From NCBI RefSeq assembly GCF_009857475.1, contig NZ_WWCJ01000001.1:124001-188000 (forward strand): a stretch of DNA of 64,000 nt. Reading direction: 5' to 3'. The notes below the pieces were generated by a model. It did not search any database. It saw nothing but the letters and a program-made list of their open reading frames with translations, and was not told the origin of the DNA. The translations under genes and the position numbers were made by a program. Positions 36,523 through 45,533 of the stretch are shown one piece after another. This DNA is from Pseudoduganella guangdongensis. Lineage in GTDB: Bacteria; Pseudomonadota; Gammaproteobacteria; Burkholderiales; Burkholderiaceae_D. How positions within the stretch are numbered: position 1 is the first letter of the stretch; each line of letters starts with the position of its first letter.

Positions 36523-39500
36523 ATGAAGAGACTCACCCGCACCGCAATCGCTGCCGCCGCGCTGGCCCTGGCCACTGGTTCCACCCTGGCCGCCCCGCTG
36601 GGCAAGCTGCGCGGCATGCGCCCTGCGCCGGCGCTTGCCGCCAGCGGCCAGCACTGGGACCTGGCGACCGAGTCGGGTGCCATCGTGCGTGTGAGTTTGC
36701 TGCGCGACGATGTGCTGCGTATCTGGGCCGGCCCTAAAGGCAAGCTGACCGATGCCGGCGACAAGGCGGCGGCCATCGTGGTCGGTACGGCGACCGAACG
36801 TGTCGAGCATAGCCTAAGCGAACAGGCCGACCATATCTTGCTGCGCACGGCGAAACTGAGCTTGCGCATCGATCGCAATCCGTTGCGTTTCGCGCTGTAC
36901 CGCGCCGGCGAGGCGCAGCCGTTGTGGCGCGAGGTGCAGCCGCTGGAGCTGGGCGAGAAAGCCAGCGTGCAGACGCTGTCCAGCGACAAGGCGGAACGCT
37001 TCTTCGGCGGCGGCCAGCAGAACGGGCGCTATGAATTCAAGGGGCGCCAGCTGGACGTGTCCTATTCCGGCGGCTGGGAAGAGGGCGACCGGCCCAGCCC
37101 GGCGCCATTCCTTATGAGTTCGCGCGGCTGGGGCATGCTGCGCAATACCTGGGCCGACGGCAGCTACGACTTGCGCCAGCACGATGTGGTGGCGCTGCAG
37201 CATGCCGAGCCGCGCTTCGATGCCTACTACTTTGTCGGCAAGGACGTGCGCGATGTGCTGGCGCGCTATACCGAGTGGACCGGCCGCGCGCAGATGCTGC
37301 CGCGCTGGGCGCTGGAATACGGCGACGCGGACTGCTACAACGACGGCGATAACGTAAAGAAGCCGGGCACCGTGCCGAAGGGCTGGAGCGACGGCCCGAC
37401 CGGCAAGACGCCCGACGTGGTGGACAGCGTGGCGCGCAAATACCGCGAACACGATATGCCGGGCGGCTGGATCCTGCCGAACGACGGCTATGGCTGCGGT
37501 TATACCGATTTGCCGCAGACGGTGCAGGGCTTGGCGAAGTACGGCTTCCGCACCGGGCTGTGGACCGAGAACGGCGTCGACAAGATCGCGTGGGAAGTCG
37601 GCAAGGCCGGCAGCCGCGCGCAGAAGCTGGATGTGGCGTGGACCGGCAAGGGTTACCAGTTTTCGCTGGACGCGAACAAGTCGGCCTATGACGGCATCCT
37701 GAATAATTCCGACAGCCGTCCCTTCCTGTGGACGGTGATGGGCTGGGCGGGCACGCAGCGTTATGCGGTGACCTGGACCGGCGACCAGAGCGCGAGCTGG
37801 GACTACATCCGCTGGCATATTCCAACCCTGGTGGGCTCGGGCTTGTCGGGCCAGGCGTATGCGACGGGCGATGTGGATGCGATCTTCGGCGGCAGCCCGG
37901 AGACCTTCACGCGCGACCTGCAGTGGAAGGCGTTCACGCCGGTGCTGATGGGGATGTCGGGCTGGTCGGCCAATGCGCGCAAGCATCCGTGGTGGTTCGA
38001 TGAGCCTTACCGCAGCATCAACCGCAAGTACCTGAAACTCAAGCTGCGCCTGACACCGTATATGTACACGCTGGGGCGCGAGGCGGAGCAGACCGGCGCA
38101 CCTTTGGTGCGCGGCCTGATGTGGGATTACGCGTCCGATCCGTCGGCGTTCAGCGAGGCGCATAAGTACCAGTTCCTGCTGGGGCGCGACATGCTGGTGG
38201 CGCCGGTGTACCGCAGCCAGGCGGTTTCGCAGGGCTGGCGCAAGGGGATTCACCTGCCGCAGGGGACCTGGTTCGACTATTGGGATGGGCGCCAGGCTAC
38301 TGCCGCTACCGCTGCGGGGCGCGATCTGGATATGCAGGTGTCCCTCGACAAGCTGCCCGTGTTCGTGCGGGCCGGGGCGATCTTGCCGATGTACCCGGAG
38401 GTCTTGTATGACGGTGAGAAGCCCAAGGATGTGCTGACGCTGGACCTGTATCCGCACGGCGAATCCTCGTTCACGCTGTATGAGGATGACGGCAATACCC
38501 GCCAGTACCAGCAGGGCGCGTTCAGCCAGCAGCTGCTGCGGGTGCGCGAAGGTGGTGGCCGCGTGGTGGTCGATGTTGCGCCGGTCGAAGGCAGCTATGC
38601 CGGGCAGGAGGCGCGCCGCGCCTACTCGCTGCGCATGCTGGCGCGCCAGCGTCCAGCCAGCGTGAAAGCTGGCCGCGCACTGCCGGCGCTCGCGGATCGA
38701 GCGGCGTGGGAGGCTGCGCCTGAAGGCTGGTTCTACGACCCGAACGACCGCACCGGCACGCTGCATGTGAAGACGGCGAAACAGGACATCCGCCAGCCGC
38801 TCAGCATCACCGTGCACGGCACGCAAACCGTGGCGGCAAGCGACGGCGACTTCCCCTCCGCACCGGAACTGGGCCGCGCCCTGCCGCCGGATGCGCTGCT
38901 GGTGGTGAACCGCCCGGCGGAAGAGCCAGGCCACCCCTTGGAAAACGCCTTCGACGACCAGGCAAACACCTGGTTCCGCACCACACGCAACCAGTCGATC
39001 CGCACCGGCGCGCATGAATGGACCATCGGCTTCACCGAGCGCCGCCTGGTGGACGGCATCGAGATCGCGCCGCGCAGCGACGAGCACTGGAAGCACGGCC
39101 AGGTGCGCGATTACGAAATCTATATTGCTGACAGCAACGGCGAATGGGGCAAGCCAAGCTACACCGGCCGCCTGAAGCTGCAAAAGGAAACGCAAACCAT
39201 CAACTTCCCCGCCACCGCCGGCCGCCTGCTGCGCTTCCGCGTGCTGAGCACGCAGAACCCGGAAGGCGAGGGCGCCGCCGCCACCGACCCGATGGTCACC
39301 GCAGTGCAGCCCGGCAGCGCGCCGGCCAAAGCAGTCAATGCCCTGCAGCCGCTGGAAGTCGGCCCGATCGCGCTGTCCACCTTCCGCATCCTTGAGCACC
39401 GCGCCAGGGACGGCAGCGAACAGCAAAGCTTCCTGTCCGACCTGCCGCTGCCGAAAGGCGTGGGACGCGATCGCCCCGCCGGCAAAGGCAAGGCAATGCG

Positions 39501-39849
39501 CATGAACGGCCTGTGGTTCCGCAAGGGCCTGGGCGTCGGCGCCGCCAGCCGCATCGACCTGCAGCTGGAAGGCAACTGGAACCTGCTGCGCGCCGACCTT
39601 GGCGTGGACGACAGCTGCCGTAGCGCCGGCGGCCTGCAGTTCCAGGTCTGGAGCGGCGAGCGCCTGCTGTACGACAGCGGCCTGGTGAACGCGCCCGCCG
39701 TCGTCAAGCCGGAAATCGATGTGCGCGGGTTGAGGCAACTCAGCCTGCGGACCCTGGGTGCGCGCGGCGCCCAACCCGCCCAGGTTTGCGGCAACTGGGC
39801 CAATGCCGTACTGCTAGGCACCGAGGGCGCCACCGTCCGAACGCGCTGA
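36523..39849 (+). CDS. Secreted GH31 glycoside hydrolase, probable alpha-N-acetylgalactosaminidase
   Basis: The 1108-residue protein has a signal peptide (~1-25, cleavage after LAA). Residues ~30-700 form the GH31 barrel with flanking domains: candidate nucleophile Asp383 in YQFSLDANKSAY and acid/base Asp421 in VTWTGDQSASWDYIRWHIPT, and GLSGQAYATGDVDAIFGGSPE. This active-site wording resembles the GH31 branch acting on alpha-GalNAc rather than alpha-glucosidases. Residues ~797-913 look like an F5/8-type (CBM32) domain and ~952-1105 an NPCBM galactose-binding domain, both common in mucin-degrading enzymes. ATG 36523 has an AAGG ribosome site; ATG 36508 does not. Substrate is inferred from the active site and the adjacent GalNAc pathway. 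Confidence 0.85.
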   Translation: MKRLTRTAIAAAALALATGSTLAAPLGKLRGMRPAPALAASGQHWDLATESGAIVRVSLLRDDVLRIWAGPKGKLTDAGDKAAAIVVGTATERVEHSLSEQADHILLRTAKLSLRIDRNPLRFALYRAGEAQPLWREVQPLELGEKASVQTLSSDKAERFFGGGQQNGRYEFKGRQLDVSYSGGWEEGDRPSPAPFLMSSRGWGMLRNTWADGSYDLRQHDVVALQHAEPRFDAYYFVGKDVRDVLARYTEWTGRAQMLPRWALEYGDADCYNDGDNVKKPGTVPKGWSDGPTGKTPDVVDSVARKYREHDMPGGWILPNDGYGCGYTDLPQTVQGLAKYGFRTGLWTENGVDKIAWEVGKAGSRAQKLDVAWTGKGYQFSLDANKSAYDGILNNSDSRPFLWTVMGWAGTQRYAVTWTGDQSASWDYIRWHIPTLVGSGLSGQAYATGDVDAIFGGSPETFTRDLQWKAFTPVLMGMSGWSANARKHPWWFDEPYRSINRKYLKLKLRLTPYMYTLGREAEQTGAPLVRGLMWDYASDPSAFSEAHKYQFLLGRDMLVAPVYRSQAVSQGWRKGIHLPQGTWFDYWDGRQATAATAAGRDLDMQVSLDKLPVFVRAGAILPMYPEVLYDGEKPKDVLTLDLYPHGESSFTLYEDDGNTRQYQQGAFSQQLLRVREGGGRVVVDVAPVEGSYAGQEARRAYSLRMLARQRPASVKAGRALPALADRAAWEAAPEGWFYDPNDRTGTLHVKTAKQDIRQPLSITVHGTQTVAASDGDFPSAPELGRALPPDALLVVNRPAEEPGHPLENAFDDQANTWFRTTRNQSIRTGAHEWTIGFTERRLVDGIEIAPRSDEHWKHGQVRDYEIYIADSNGEWGKPSYTGRLKLQKETQTINFPATAGRLLRFRVLSTQNPEGEGAAATDPMVTAVQPGSAPAKAVNALQPLEVGPIALSTFRILEHRARDGSEQQSFLSDLPLPKGVGRDRPAGKGKAMRMNGLWFRKGLGVGAASRIDLQLEGNWNLLRADLGVDDSCRSAGGLQFQVWSGERLLYDSGLVNAPAVVKPEIDVRGLRQLSLRTLGARGAQPAQVCGNWANAVLLGTEGATVRTR

Positions 39850-39928
39850 CCGCACATTTTTCGTCAAAAGAACGAACCCCTCTTCGGACCGGGGAGGGCG
39901 TGTTGCAAACTAAAATAAGGAGAGGCAT

Positions 39929-42907
39929 GTGGAACTGAAGAAATTGATCGCTGCATTGGCAGCAATTGGACTGGCTGGCGGCGCTGTCGTGGCCCACGCG
40001 GCCGAGGGCGATGACAAGAAGGACGAGAAGGGCGAAAAAGTCCATCGCGTCGAAGTCACCGGCTCCAGCCTGAAACGCATCAACGCCGAAACCGCATCGC
40101 CGGTGCAGGTGATCGACGCCAAGCAGATCGAAAACATGGGCGCCCGCACCCTGATGCAGGTACTCGACAACCTGCCGGCCGCGCGCCCCGCGCAGCAAGA
40201 CTTCCGTTCCATGTTCACCGGCTCCGACGGCGGCTCGCAGGCCAACCTGCGCGGCCTGGGCGCGCAAGGCACCCTGGTGCTGCTGAACGGCCGCCGCCTG
40301 TCCTTCTACGGCGCGCCGGCCGGCTTCCAGACCATGTTCGTCAATATCGACGCGATCCCGGCGGCGGCGATCGAACGCATGGAAATCCTGACCGACGGCG
40401 CCTCCGCCGTCTACGGCTCCGACGCGGTGGCCGGCGTGATCAACGTCATCACCAAGAAGAACTATCAGGGCCTGGAGGCGCGCGCCAGCATCGACCATTC
40501 GAGCAAGGTATCGGCCTATGGCGAACGCCAGGCCAGCCTGGTGTACGGCAAAGGCGATGTCGGCAACGACGGCTACAACGTCATGGCCTCGCTGAACGTC
40601 TACCAGCGCGACCGCATCTCGCTGGCCGACACCTACGACAAGCGCCCGGCGCACTTCTACGTCAACAACCCGAACTTCATCCCGAACTTCCGCATCGGCG
40701 TCGGCAGCGAGCCGGGCCAGCCCAACCCTGGCACCTTCTTCGTATTCGATCCGGCCAAGGGCAACGCCCGCACCCAGCGCGCGGTGGCCGGCTGCTCCAC
40801 CCTCATCACCGAGGCATCGGGCACGCGCTGCGTCTGGAACAACCTGCCGTACTCGCTGGACACCGGCCCCACCTCCGACCGCGTGACCGGCTTCCTGTCC
40901 GGCCGCAAGAAGTTCGGCGACGACCTGGAAGCGTTTGCCGAAGCCGCTTTCACCCACATCCGCCTGCGCGGCGAGAACGGCCCGCGCAGCTTTAACAGCG
41001 GCACCGTCAACAACTGGTTCTCGCGCAATACCGGCAACAAGCTGATTACCTTCACCCAGCCCTACCTGGGCCCGAACAATGTGTACCTGAAGGGCAAGCT
41101 GGACGCCGACATGGCCGCCAAGATGGGCGGCGCCGCAGGCCTGAACTACATCCTGCAGGACGCCCAAGGGCACTTTGGCCAGAAGAACGAGGACGACAAC
41201 TACCGCGTGCTGGCCGGACTGAAAGGCCACCTGACCGGCAGCTGGGATTTCGAGACCGCGCTGGGCGTGGCGGGCAGCCACTCCACCCTGTTCCAGACCA
41301 CCAATATCAACACCAAGGGCTTTGAGAAAGCCTTCGGTCCGACCCGCGTTGATCCGGTTACCGGCCGCACCTTCATCTCCGACAACCCAGCCTACAAGTT
41401 CGGCGAGATCAGCGAAGCCAATGCGGCCCTGCTGCGCGAGGCCTATCCGACCTTCGATATCCAGTCCTGGACCAAGCTCATTACCTTCGACGCAAAGCTG
41501 GAAGGCACCCTGTTCAAACTGGGCGAGCGCGAAGTGCGCGCCGCGGTCGGCACCAACCTGATGCGCGAGAGCTTCGAAACGCCGGGCAATGCCGACGCGG
41601 CCAATGGCCTGATCACCCAGCAGGGCGGTTCCTGGTTCGACGGCCGCCGCACCGTGAGCGCGCTGTTCGGCGAAGTGGTGGTGCCGGTGACCGACAAGCT
41701 GGAGGTCAATGCGGCGGCGCGCCTGGACAAATACCCGAACTTCTCCGCCAACCTGGCGCCCAAGCTGGGCGTGACGTGGCGCGCGATCCCGCAAGTGATG
41801 GTGCGCGGCACCTACTCGGAAGGCTTCCGCGCACCCAACCTGGCCGAATCGGGCAGCGGCGGCGTGTTTGCCCAGGTGGGCGGCATCCGCGACACCGTGC
41901 GCTGCGACGAAACCAATGCCATCGCCAAGCTGCTGCAGAAATCCGTGACCCAGACCGAGCAGGACCTGGGCAAGACGCTGCTGAACTCCAACTGCTCGAC
42001 CACCGTGGGCGGCCTGACCCCGCCCAACCCGGACCTGCAGCCGGAGAAGGCCAAGATCTCCACCTTCGGCCTGGTGCTGCAGCCGGCCAAGGACGTCAGC
42101 ATCTCGCTCGACTACTGGTTCGTGTACCGCCGCGACGAGATCGTGCGCCAGGACTTCAACCAGCTGTTCACCCAGCTGGTGGAGAAGCATGGCCCGGCGC
42201 TGACCGGCACCAGCCAGGCGATCCGCAATCCGCTGTCCGACGCCGACCGCGCCAATATGGCCGCCGTGGCGACCATGTGCGCCAACCCGGCCAACGCCGC
42301 AGCCTGCGCCGGCACCTTGCCGGGCTACTCGGTGGGCAACCTGGGCGGCTTGATCAACTCCTACTCGAACCGCGGCCGCACCCTGCTGGACGGCTTCGAC
42401 ATCGATGCGCGCGCCCGCTGGTCGCTGGGCGAATACGGCAAGCTGGGCACCGGTGCCGCGCTCACCATCCGCAAGCGCGAGACCTACAACTACGAGGACG
42501 GCGGCGGCTTCTCCGGAAACTACGTCGGCTACTACGATTCGCCACGCCTGCGCGGCACGTTGAACGCCGACTGGAGCTACAAGAACTTTGTCACCAGCCT
42601 GTTCATCAACTACACCGGCAAGGCGAAGTGGGCCTACGGCGACTACGACAAGGACAACACGCCGGAAAAATGCACTGCCGCCGGCGTCTCGCTGCCGCAG
42701 GACCTGTGCGGCGGCCAGCCTTCCTACACCACCGCCAACCTGGGCCTCAACTGGAAGGCGACCAAGCAGCTGGATGTGAACCTGAACATCAAGAACGTGA
42801 CCAACAAGATGCCTTACTACGACCCGAACGGCTGGGAAGGCTACAACCACGCACAGAACCTGTTCGGCCGCACCTTCGCGCTCTCGGCCAGCTACAAGTT
42901 CTGGTAA
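39929..42907 (+). CDS. TonB-dependent outer-membrane receptor
   Basis: The 992-residue protein has a signal peptide (~1-24, ending VAHA), a plug domain (VEVTGSSLKRINAETASPVQ, LRGLGAQGTLVLLNGRRL, ILTDGASAVYGSDAVAGVIN) and a 22-strand-type barrel ending ALSASYKFW with the terminal aromatic residue. The plug wording is that of carbohydrate-type receptors of the oxalobacterial and xanthomonad type. The start is GTG 39929 preceded by a strong AAGGAGAGG ribosome site; the ATG two bases earlier is out of frame and stops at once. It lies in the GH31-GH109 set, so it probably imports GalNAc-containing oligosaccharides. Confidence 0.92.
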   Translation: MELKKLIAALAAIGLAGGAVVAHAAEGDDKKDEKGEKVHRVEVTGSSLKRINAETASPVQVIDAKQIENMGARTLMQVLDNLPAARPAQQDFRSMFTGSDGGSQANLRGLGAQGTLVLLNGRRLSFYGAPAGFQTMFVNIDAIPAAAIERMEILTDGASAVYGSDAVAGVINVITKKNYQGLEARASIDHSSKVSAYGERQASLVYGKGDVGNDGYNVMASLNVYQRDRISLADTYDKRPAHFYVNNPNFIPNFRIGVGSEPGQPNPGTFFVFDPAKGNARTQRAVAGCSTLITEASGTRCVWNNLPYSLDTGPTSDRVTGFLSGRKKFGDDLEAFAEAAFTHIRLRGENGPRSFNSGTVNNWFSRNTGNKLITFTQPYLGPNNVYLKGKLDADMAAKMGGAAGLNYILQDAQGHFGQKNEDDNYRVLAGLKGHLTGSWDFETALGVAGSHSTLFQTTNINTKGFEKAFGPTRVDPVTGRTFISDNPAYKFGEISEANAALLREAYPTFDIQSWTKLITFDAKLEGTLFKLGEREVRAAVGTNLMRESFETPGNADAANGLITQQGGSWFDGRRTVSALFGEVVVPVTDKLEVNAAARLDKYPNFSANLAPKLGVTWRAIPQVMVRGTYSEGFRAPNLAESGSGGVFAQVGGIRDTVRCDETNAIAKLLQKSVTQTEQDLGKTLLNSNCSTTVGGLTPPNPDLQPEKAKISTFGLVLQPAKDVSISLDYWFVYRRDEIVRQDFNQLFTQLVEKHGPALTGTSQAIRNPLSDADRANMAAVATMCANPANAAACAGTLPGYSVGNLGGLINSYSNRGRTLLDGFDIDARARWSLGEYGKLGTGAALTIRKRETYNYEDGGGFSGNYVGYYDSPRLRGTLNADWSYKNFVTSLFINYTGKAKWAYGDYDKDNTPEKCTAAGVSLPQDLCGGQPSYTTANLGLNWKATKQLDVNLNIKNVTNKMPYYDPNGWEGYNHAQNLFGRTFALSASYKFW

Positions 42908-42940
42908 CCTGCGCATCAACATTGAGAGGCTTTTGAAAAG

Positions 42941-44305
42941 ATGGACAAGCAATTCAACCGACGACACTTCCTCACCGCCGGCGCCGCGCTGGCGGGCAGC
43001 CTGCTGCTGCCGACCGCCTTTGCGGCCGGCGGCCGCGAGAAGCTGCGCCTTGGCATGATCGGCACCGGCATGCGCGGCCAGGTGCTGCTGCGCGAGCTGG
43101 TGCGCCGCGACGATGTGGAAGTGGCCGCCCTGTGCGATATCGAACCGATCATGCTGGGCAAGGCCCTGGCCATGGTGGAGAAGGGCGGCAAACCCAAGCC
43201 GCGCACCTACGGCGAGGACGGCGACAAGAACGCCTACAAACGCATGCTGGACTCGAAGCAGCTGGACGGCGTGATCATCGCCACGCCGTGGGAATGGCAT
43301 GCGCAAATGGCGATCGACGCCATGCAGGCGAAAGTGGCTGTCGGCTGCGAAGTGGTGGCCGGCATCACCCTGAAGGACCACTGGGATGTGCTGGATACGC
43401 AGCTCAAGACCGGCACGCCGTATATGCTGCTGGAGAACGTGTGCTACCGCCGCGACGTGTTGGCGGTGCTGCAGATGGTGCGCGCCGGCCTGTTCGGCGA
43501 GCTGGTGCACCTGCAGGGCGGCTACCAGCACGACCTGCGCGCGGTGAAGTTCAATAGCGGCGATCCGGCCAAGCCTTACGGCGGCGGCGTGGAGTTCGGC
43601 GCCAAGGGCTGGTCGGAAGCCAAGTGGCGCACCGAGCACTCGGTGCAGCGCAACGGCGAGCTGTATCCAAGCCACGGCATCGGCCCGTGCGCGATGTACA
43701 CCAACATCAATCGCGGCAACCGTTTCACCCGCATCAATGCCTTCGCCAGCAAGGCGCGCGGCCTGCATGACTACGTGGTGAAGCAGGGCGGCGCCAGCCA
43801 CCCGAGCGGCAAGATCAAGTTCAGCCTGGGCGATATCGTGACCACCACGCTGTCGTGCGAGAACGGCGAGACCATCCTGCTGCAGCACGATACCTCGCTG
43901 CCGCGCCCATACTCGCTGGGCTTCCGCGTGCAGGGCACCGACGGCCTGTGGATGGACCTGAACCGCTCCATCCATATCGAAGGCAAGAGCAAGCCGCACC
44001 AATGGGAGGACTTCCAGGCCTACCAGGACAAGTTCGACCACCCGCTGTGGCGCAAATACGCCAGCGAAGCGGCCGGTGCGGGCCACGGCGGCATGGATTA
44101 CTTCGTGATCCACGCCTTTGTCGAAGCGCTGAAGGAGCGCGCGCCGATGCCGATCGATATCTACGACGCGGTGACCTGGAGCGCGATCACGCCGTTGTCG
44201 GAGCAGTCGATTGCGCAGAACTTCCAGACCCTGGACTTCCCCGATTTCACCCGGGGCCATTGGAGCAAGCGCAAGCCGATCTTCGCCTTCGACGACCGCT
44301 ACTGA
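42941..44305 (+). CDS. Tat-exported GH109-type alpha-N-acetylgalactosaminidase (Gfo/Idh/MocA fold)
   Basis: A 454-residue NAD-dependent glycosidase-like protein. The N-terminus has a twin-arginine signal (FNRRHFLTAGAALAGSLLLP), which fits export of a folded, NAD-loaded enzyme. The Rossmann motif is RLGMIGTGMRG, followed by TPWEWHAQMAIDAM, GCEVVAGITLKDHW and YPSHGIGPCAMYTNINRGNRF, the last being a GH109 hallmark. GH109 cleaves alpha-GalNAc by a redox elimination/addition mechanism using bound NAD. Its stop overlaps the start of the next gene in TGATG. Confidence 0.9.
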   Translation: MDKQFNRRHFLTAGAALAGSLLLPTAFAAGGREKLRLGMIGTGMRGQVLLRELVRRDDVEVAALCDIEPIMLGKALAMVEKGGKPKPRTYGEDGDKNAYKRMLDSKQLDGVIIATPWEWHAQMAIDAMQAKVAVGCEVVAGITLKDHWDVLDTQLKTGTPYMLLENVCYRRDVLAVLQMVRAGLFGELVHLQGGYQHDLRAVKFNSGDPAKPYGGGVEFGAKGWSEAKWRTEHSVQRNGELYPSHGIGPCAMYTNINRGNRFTRINAFASKARGLHDYVVKQGGASHPSGKIKFSLGDIVTTTLSCENGETILLQHDTSLPRPYSLGFRVQGTDGLWMDLNRSIHIEGKSKPHQWEDFQAYQDKFDHPLWRKYASEAAGAGHGGMDYFVIHAFVEALKERAPMPIDIYDAVTWSAITPLSEQSIAQNFQTLDFPDFTRGHWSKRKPIFAFDDRY

Positions 44306-45480
44306 TGAAGGCGCCGCGCCCCCGCACGACGCTAGCGTCGCTGTGCCTCGGCCTGGCGGTGCTGGCCGTGCAAGGGCCGGCGCGCGCCCAGTCCGAACCG
44401 TACAAGGTATTCGACACCAGGCCTGTCTTCACGGAAGGCCCCTTCCTGTCCGCGCTGTCCGACACCTCGGTGTCGGTGGTGTGGATGACGGATGCGCCCA
44501 GTCACGCCAAGGTGGTCCTGCGCGACGGCGACACCGTGCGCGAGTTCGAACCGCAGGTCGACGGCTTGGTGCCGGTCGGCCAGCGCCACGTGGTCACGCT
44601 GGAAGGGCTCACGCCCGGCAAGCGCTATAGCTACGAAGCGGTCGCCACGCGCGTGGTCAGGCTCAAGCCGTACTGGCCGGACAAAGGCCTGAGCAGCAGC
44701 AGCGCGCCCGCTGTTTTCACCACCTTCAGCCCGCAGCAAAAGCGCGTTTCCTTCAGCGTCGTCACCGACACACACGAAGACACGGCGCGCATCACCCGCC
44801 TGATGAAGATGGTCGACTGGGCCGGCAGCGATGCGCTGCTGCACCTGGGCGACGCCTTCCACTGGATCGATTCGGAAGAACAGTTGTGGGCCAAATGGCT
44901 GCGCCCCACCGTGGCCGCCCTGGGTCCGGGTAAACCGCTGCTATTCGCACGCGGCAACCACGAACTGCGCGGCGCCTATGCACGCCAGCTGGCCGGGTAT
45001 GTGCCCACGCCGGAAGGCAGCTACTATTACGCCCGCAGCATGGGCCCGGTGCACCTGCTGGTGCTCGACACCGGCGAGGACAAGGCGGACGACACCAACG
45101 TCTACGCGCGCCTGAACCGCACCGTGCCATACCGCGAAGCCGAACTGGCCTGGCTGCGCGCGCATGCGGCCAGCAGCACACACCTGGCCAGCGCACCGTT
45201 CCGCGTGGTGGCCATGCACCAGGGCGACTGGGGCTGGCTGCCCGACAACGGTGTGGCGTGGACCGCCCTGGCCAACCAGGCGAGGGTGGACCTGGTGATC
45301 GCCGGCCACGACCACGCGTTCTCCTACCATCCGCCCGACCAGACGCACGCCTATCATCGCCTGATCCTGGGCCAGGACCAGCTGGCGCGGATCGACGCCA
45401 CGGCGCGTGAGCTGACCGTGCGCATTCTCTCGGACCAAGGCGCCCTGGTCCATGCCTTGATCATCCCCGCCCGCGACTAG
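44305..45480 (+). CDS. Secreted calcineurin-like metallophosphoesterase
   Basis: The 391-residue product has a signal peptide (~1-29, cleavage after ARA), an N-terminal fibronectin-like domain as in purple acid phosphatases (residues ~45-150) and a metallophosphoesterase domain with VVTDTHED, LHLGDAFHW, ARGNHELRG, VAMHQGDWGW and IAGHDHAFSYH. Translational coupling to the GH109 gene suggests it acts on the same glycans, for example removing phosphate groups, but this is inference. Confidence 0.88.
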   Translation: MKAPRPRTTLASLCLGLAVLAVQGPARAQSEPYKVFDTRPVFTEGPFLSALSDTSVSVVWMTDAPSHAKVVLRDGDTVREFEPQVDGLVPVGQRHVVTLEGLTPGKRYSYEAVATRVVRLKPYWPDKGLSSSSAPAVFTTFSPQQKRVSFSVVTDTHEDTARITRLMKMVDWAGSDALLHLGDAFHWIDSEEQLWAKWLRPTVAALGPGKPLLFARGNHELRGAYARQLAGYVPTPEGSYYYARSMGPVHLLVLDTGEDKADDTNVYARLNRTVPYREAELAWLRAHAASSTHLASAPFRVVAMHQGDWGWLPDNGVAWTALANQARVDLVIAGHDHAFSYHPPDQTHAYHRLILGQDQLARIDATARELTVRILSDQGALVHALIIPARD

Positions 45481-45533
45481 TTGATGTAGTATTGCCGTTC
45501 TCTTAACCAATATCGAAGAATAAGAGGACGACA

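Noticed and set aside
36305..36526. Small open frame in the aga control region
   Set aside because: Overlaps promoter and operator sequence, AT-rich, no ribosome site, no recognisable product.
36814..39774. 986-codon open frame opposite the GH31 gene
   Set aside because: No domain, and it contradicts clear coding evidence on the plus strand.
39740..44260. 1506-codon open frame on the minus strand across the receptor and GH109 genes
   Set aside because: Antisense artefact of the same kind; the plus-strand genes carry signal peptides, conserved motifs and ribosome sites.
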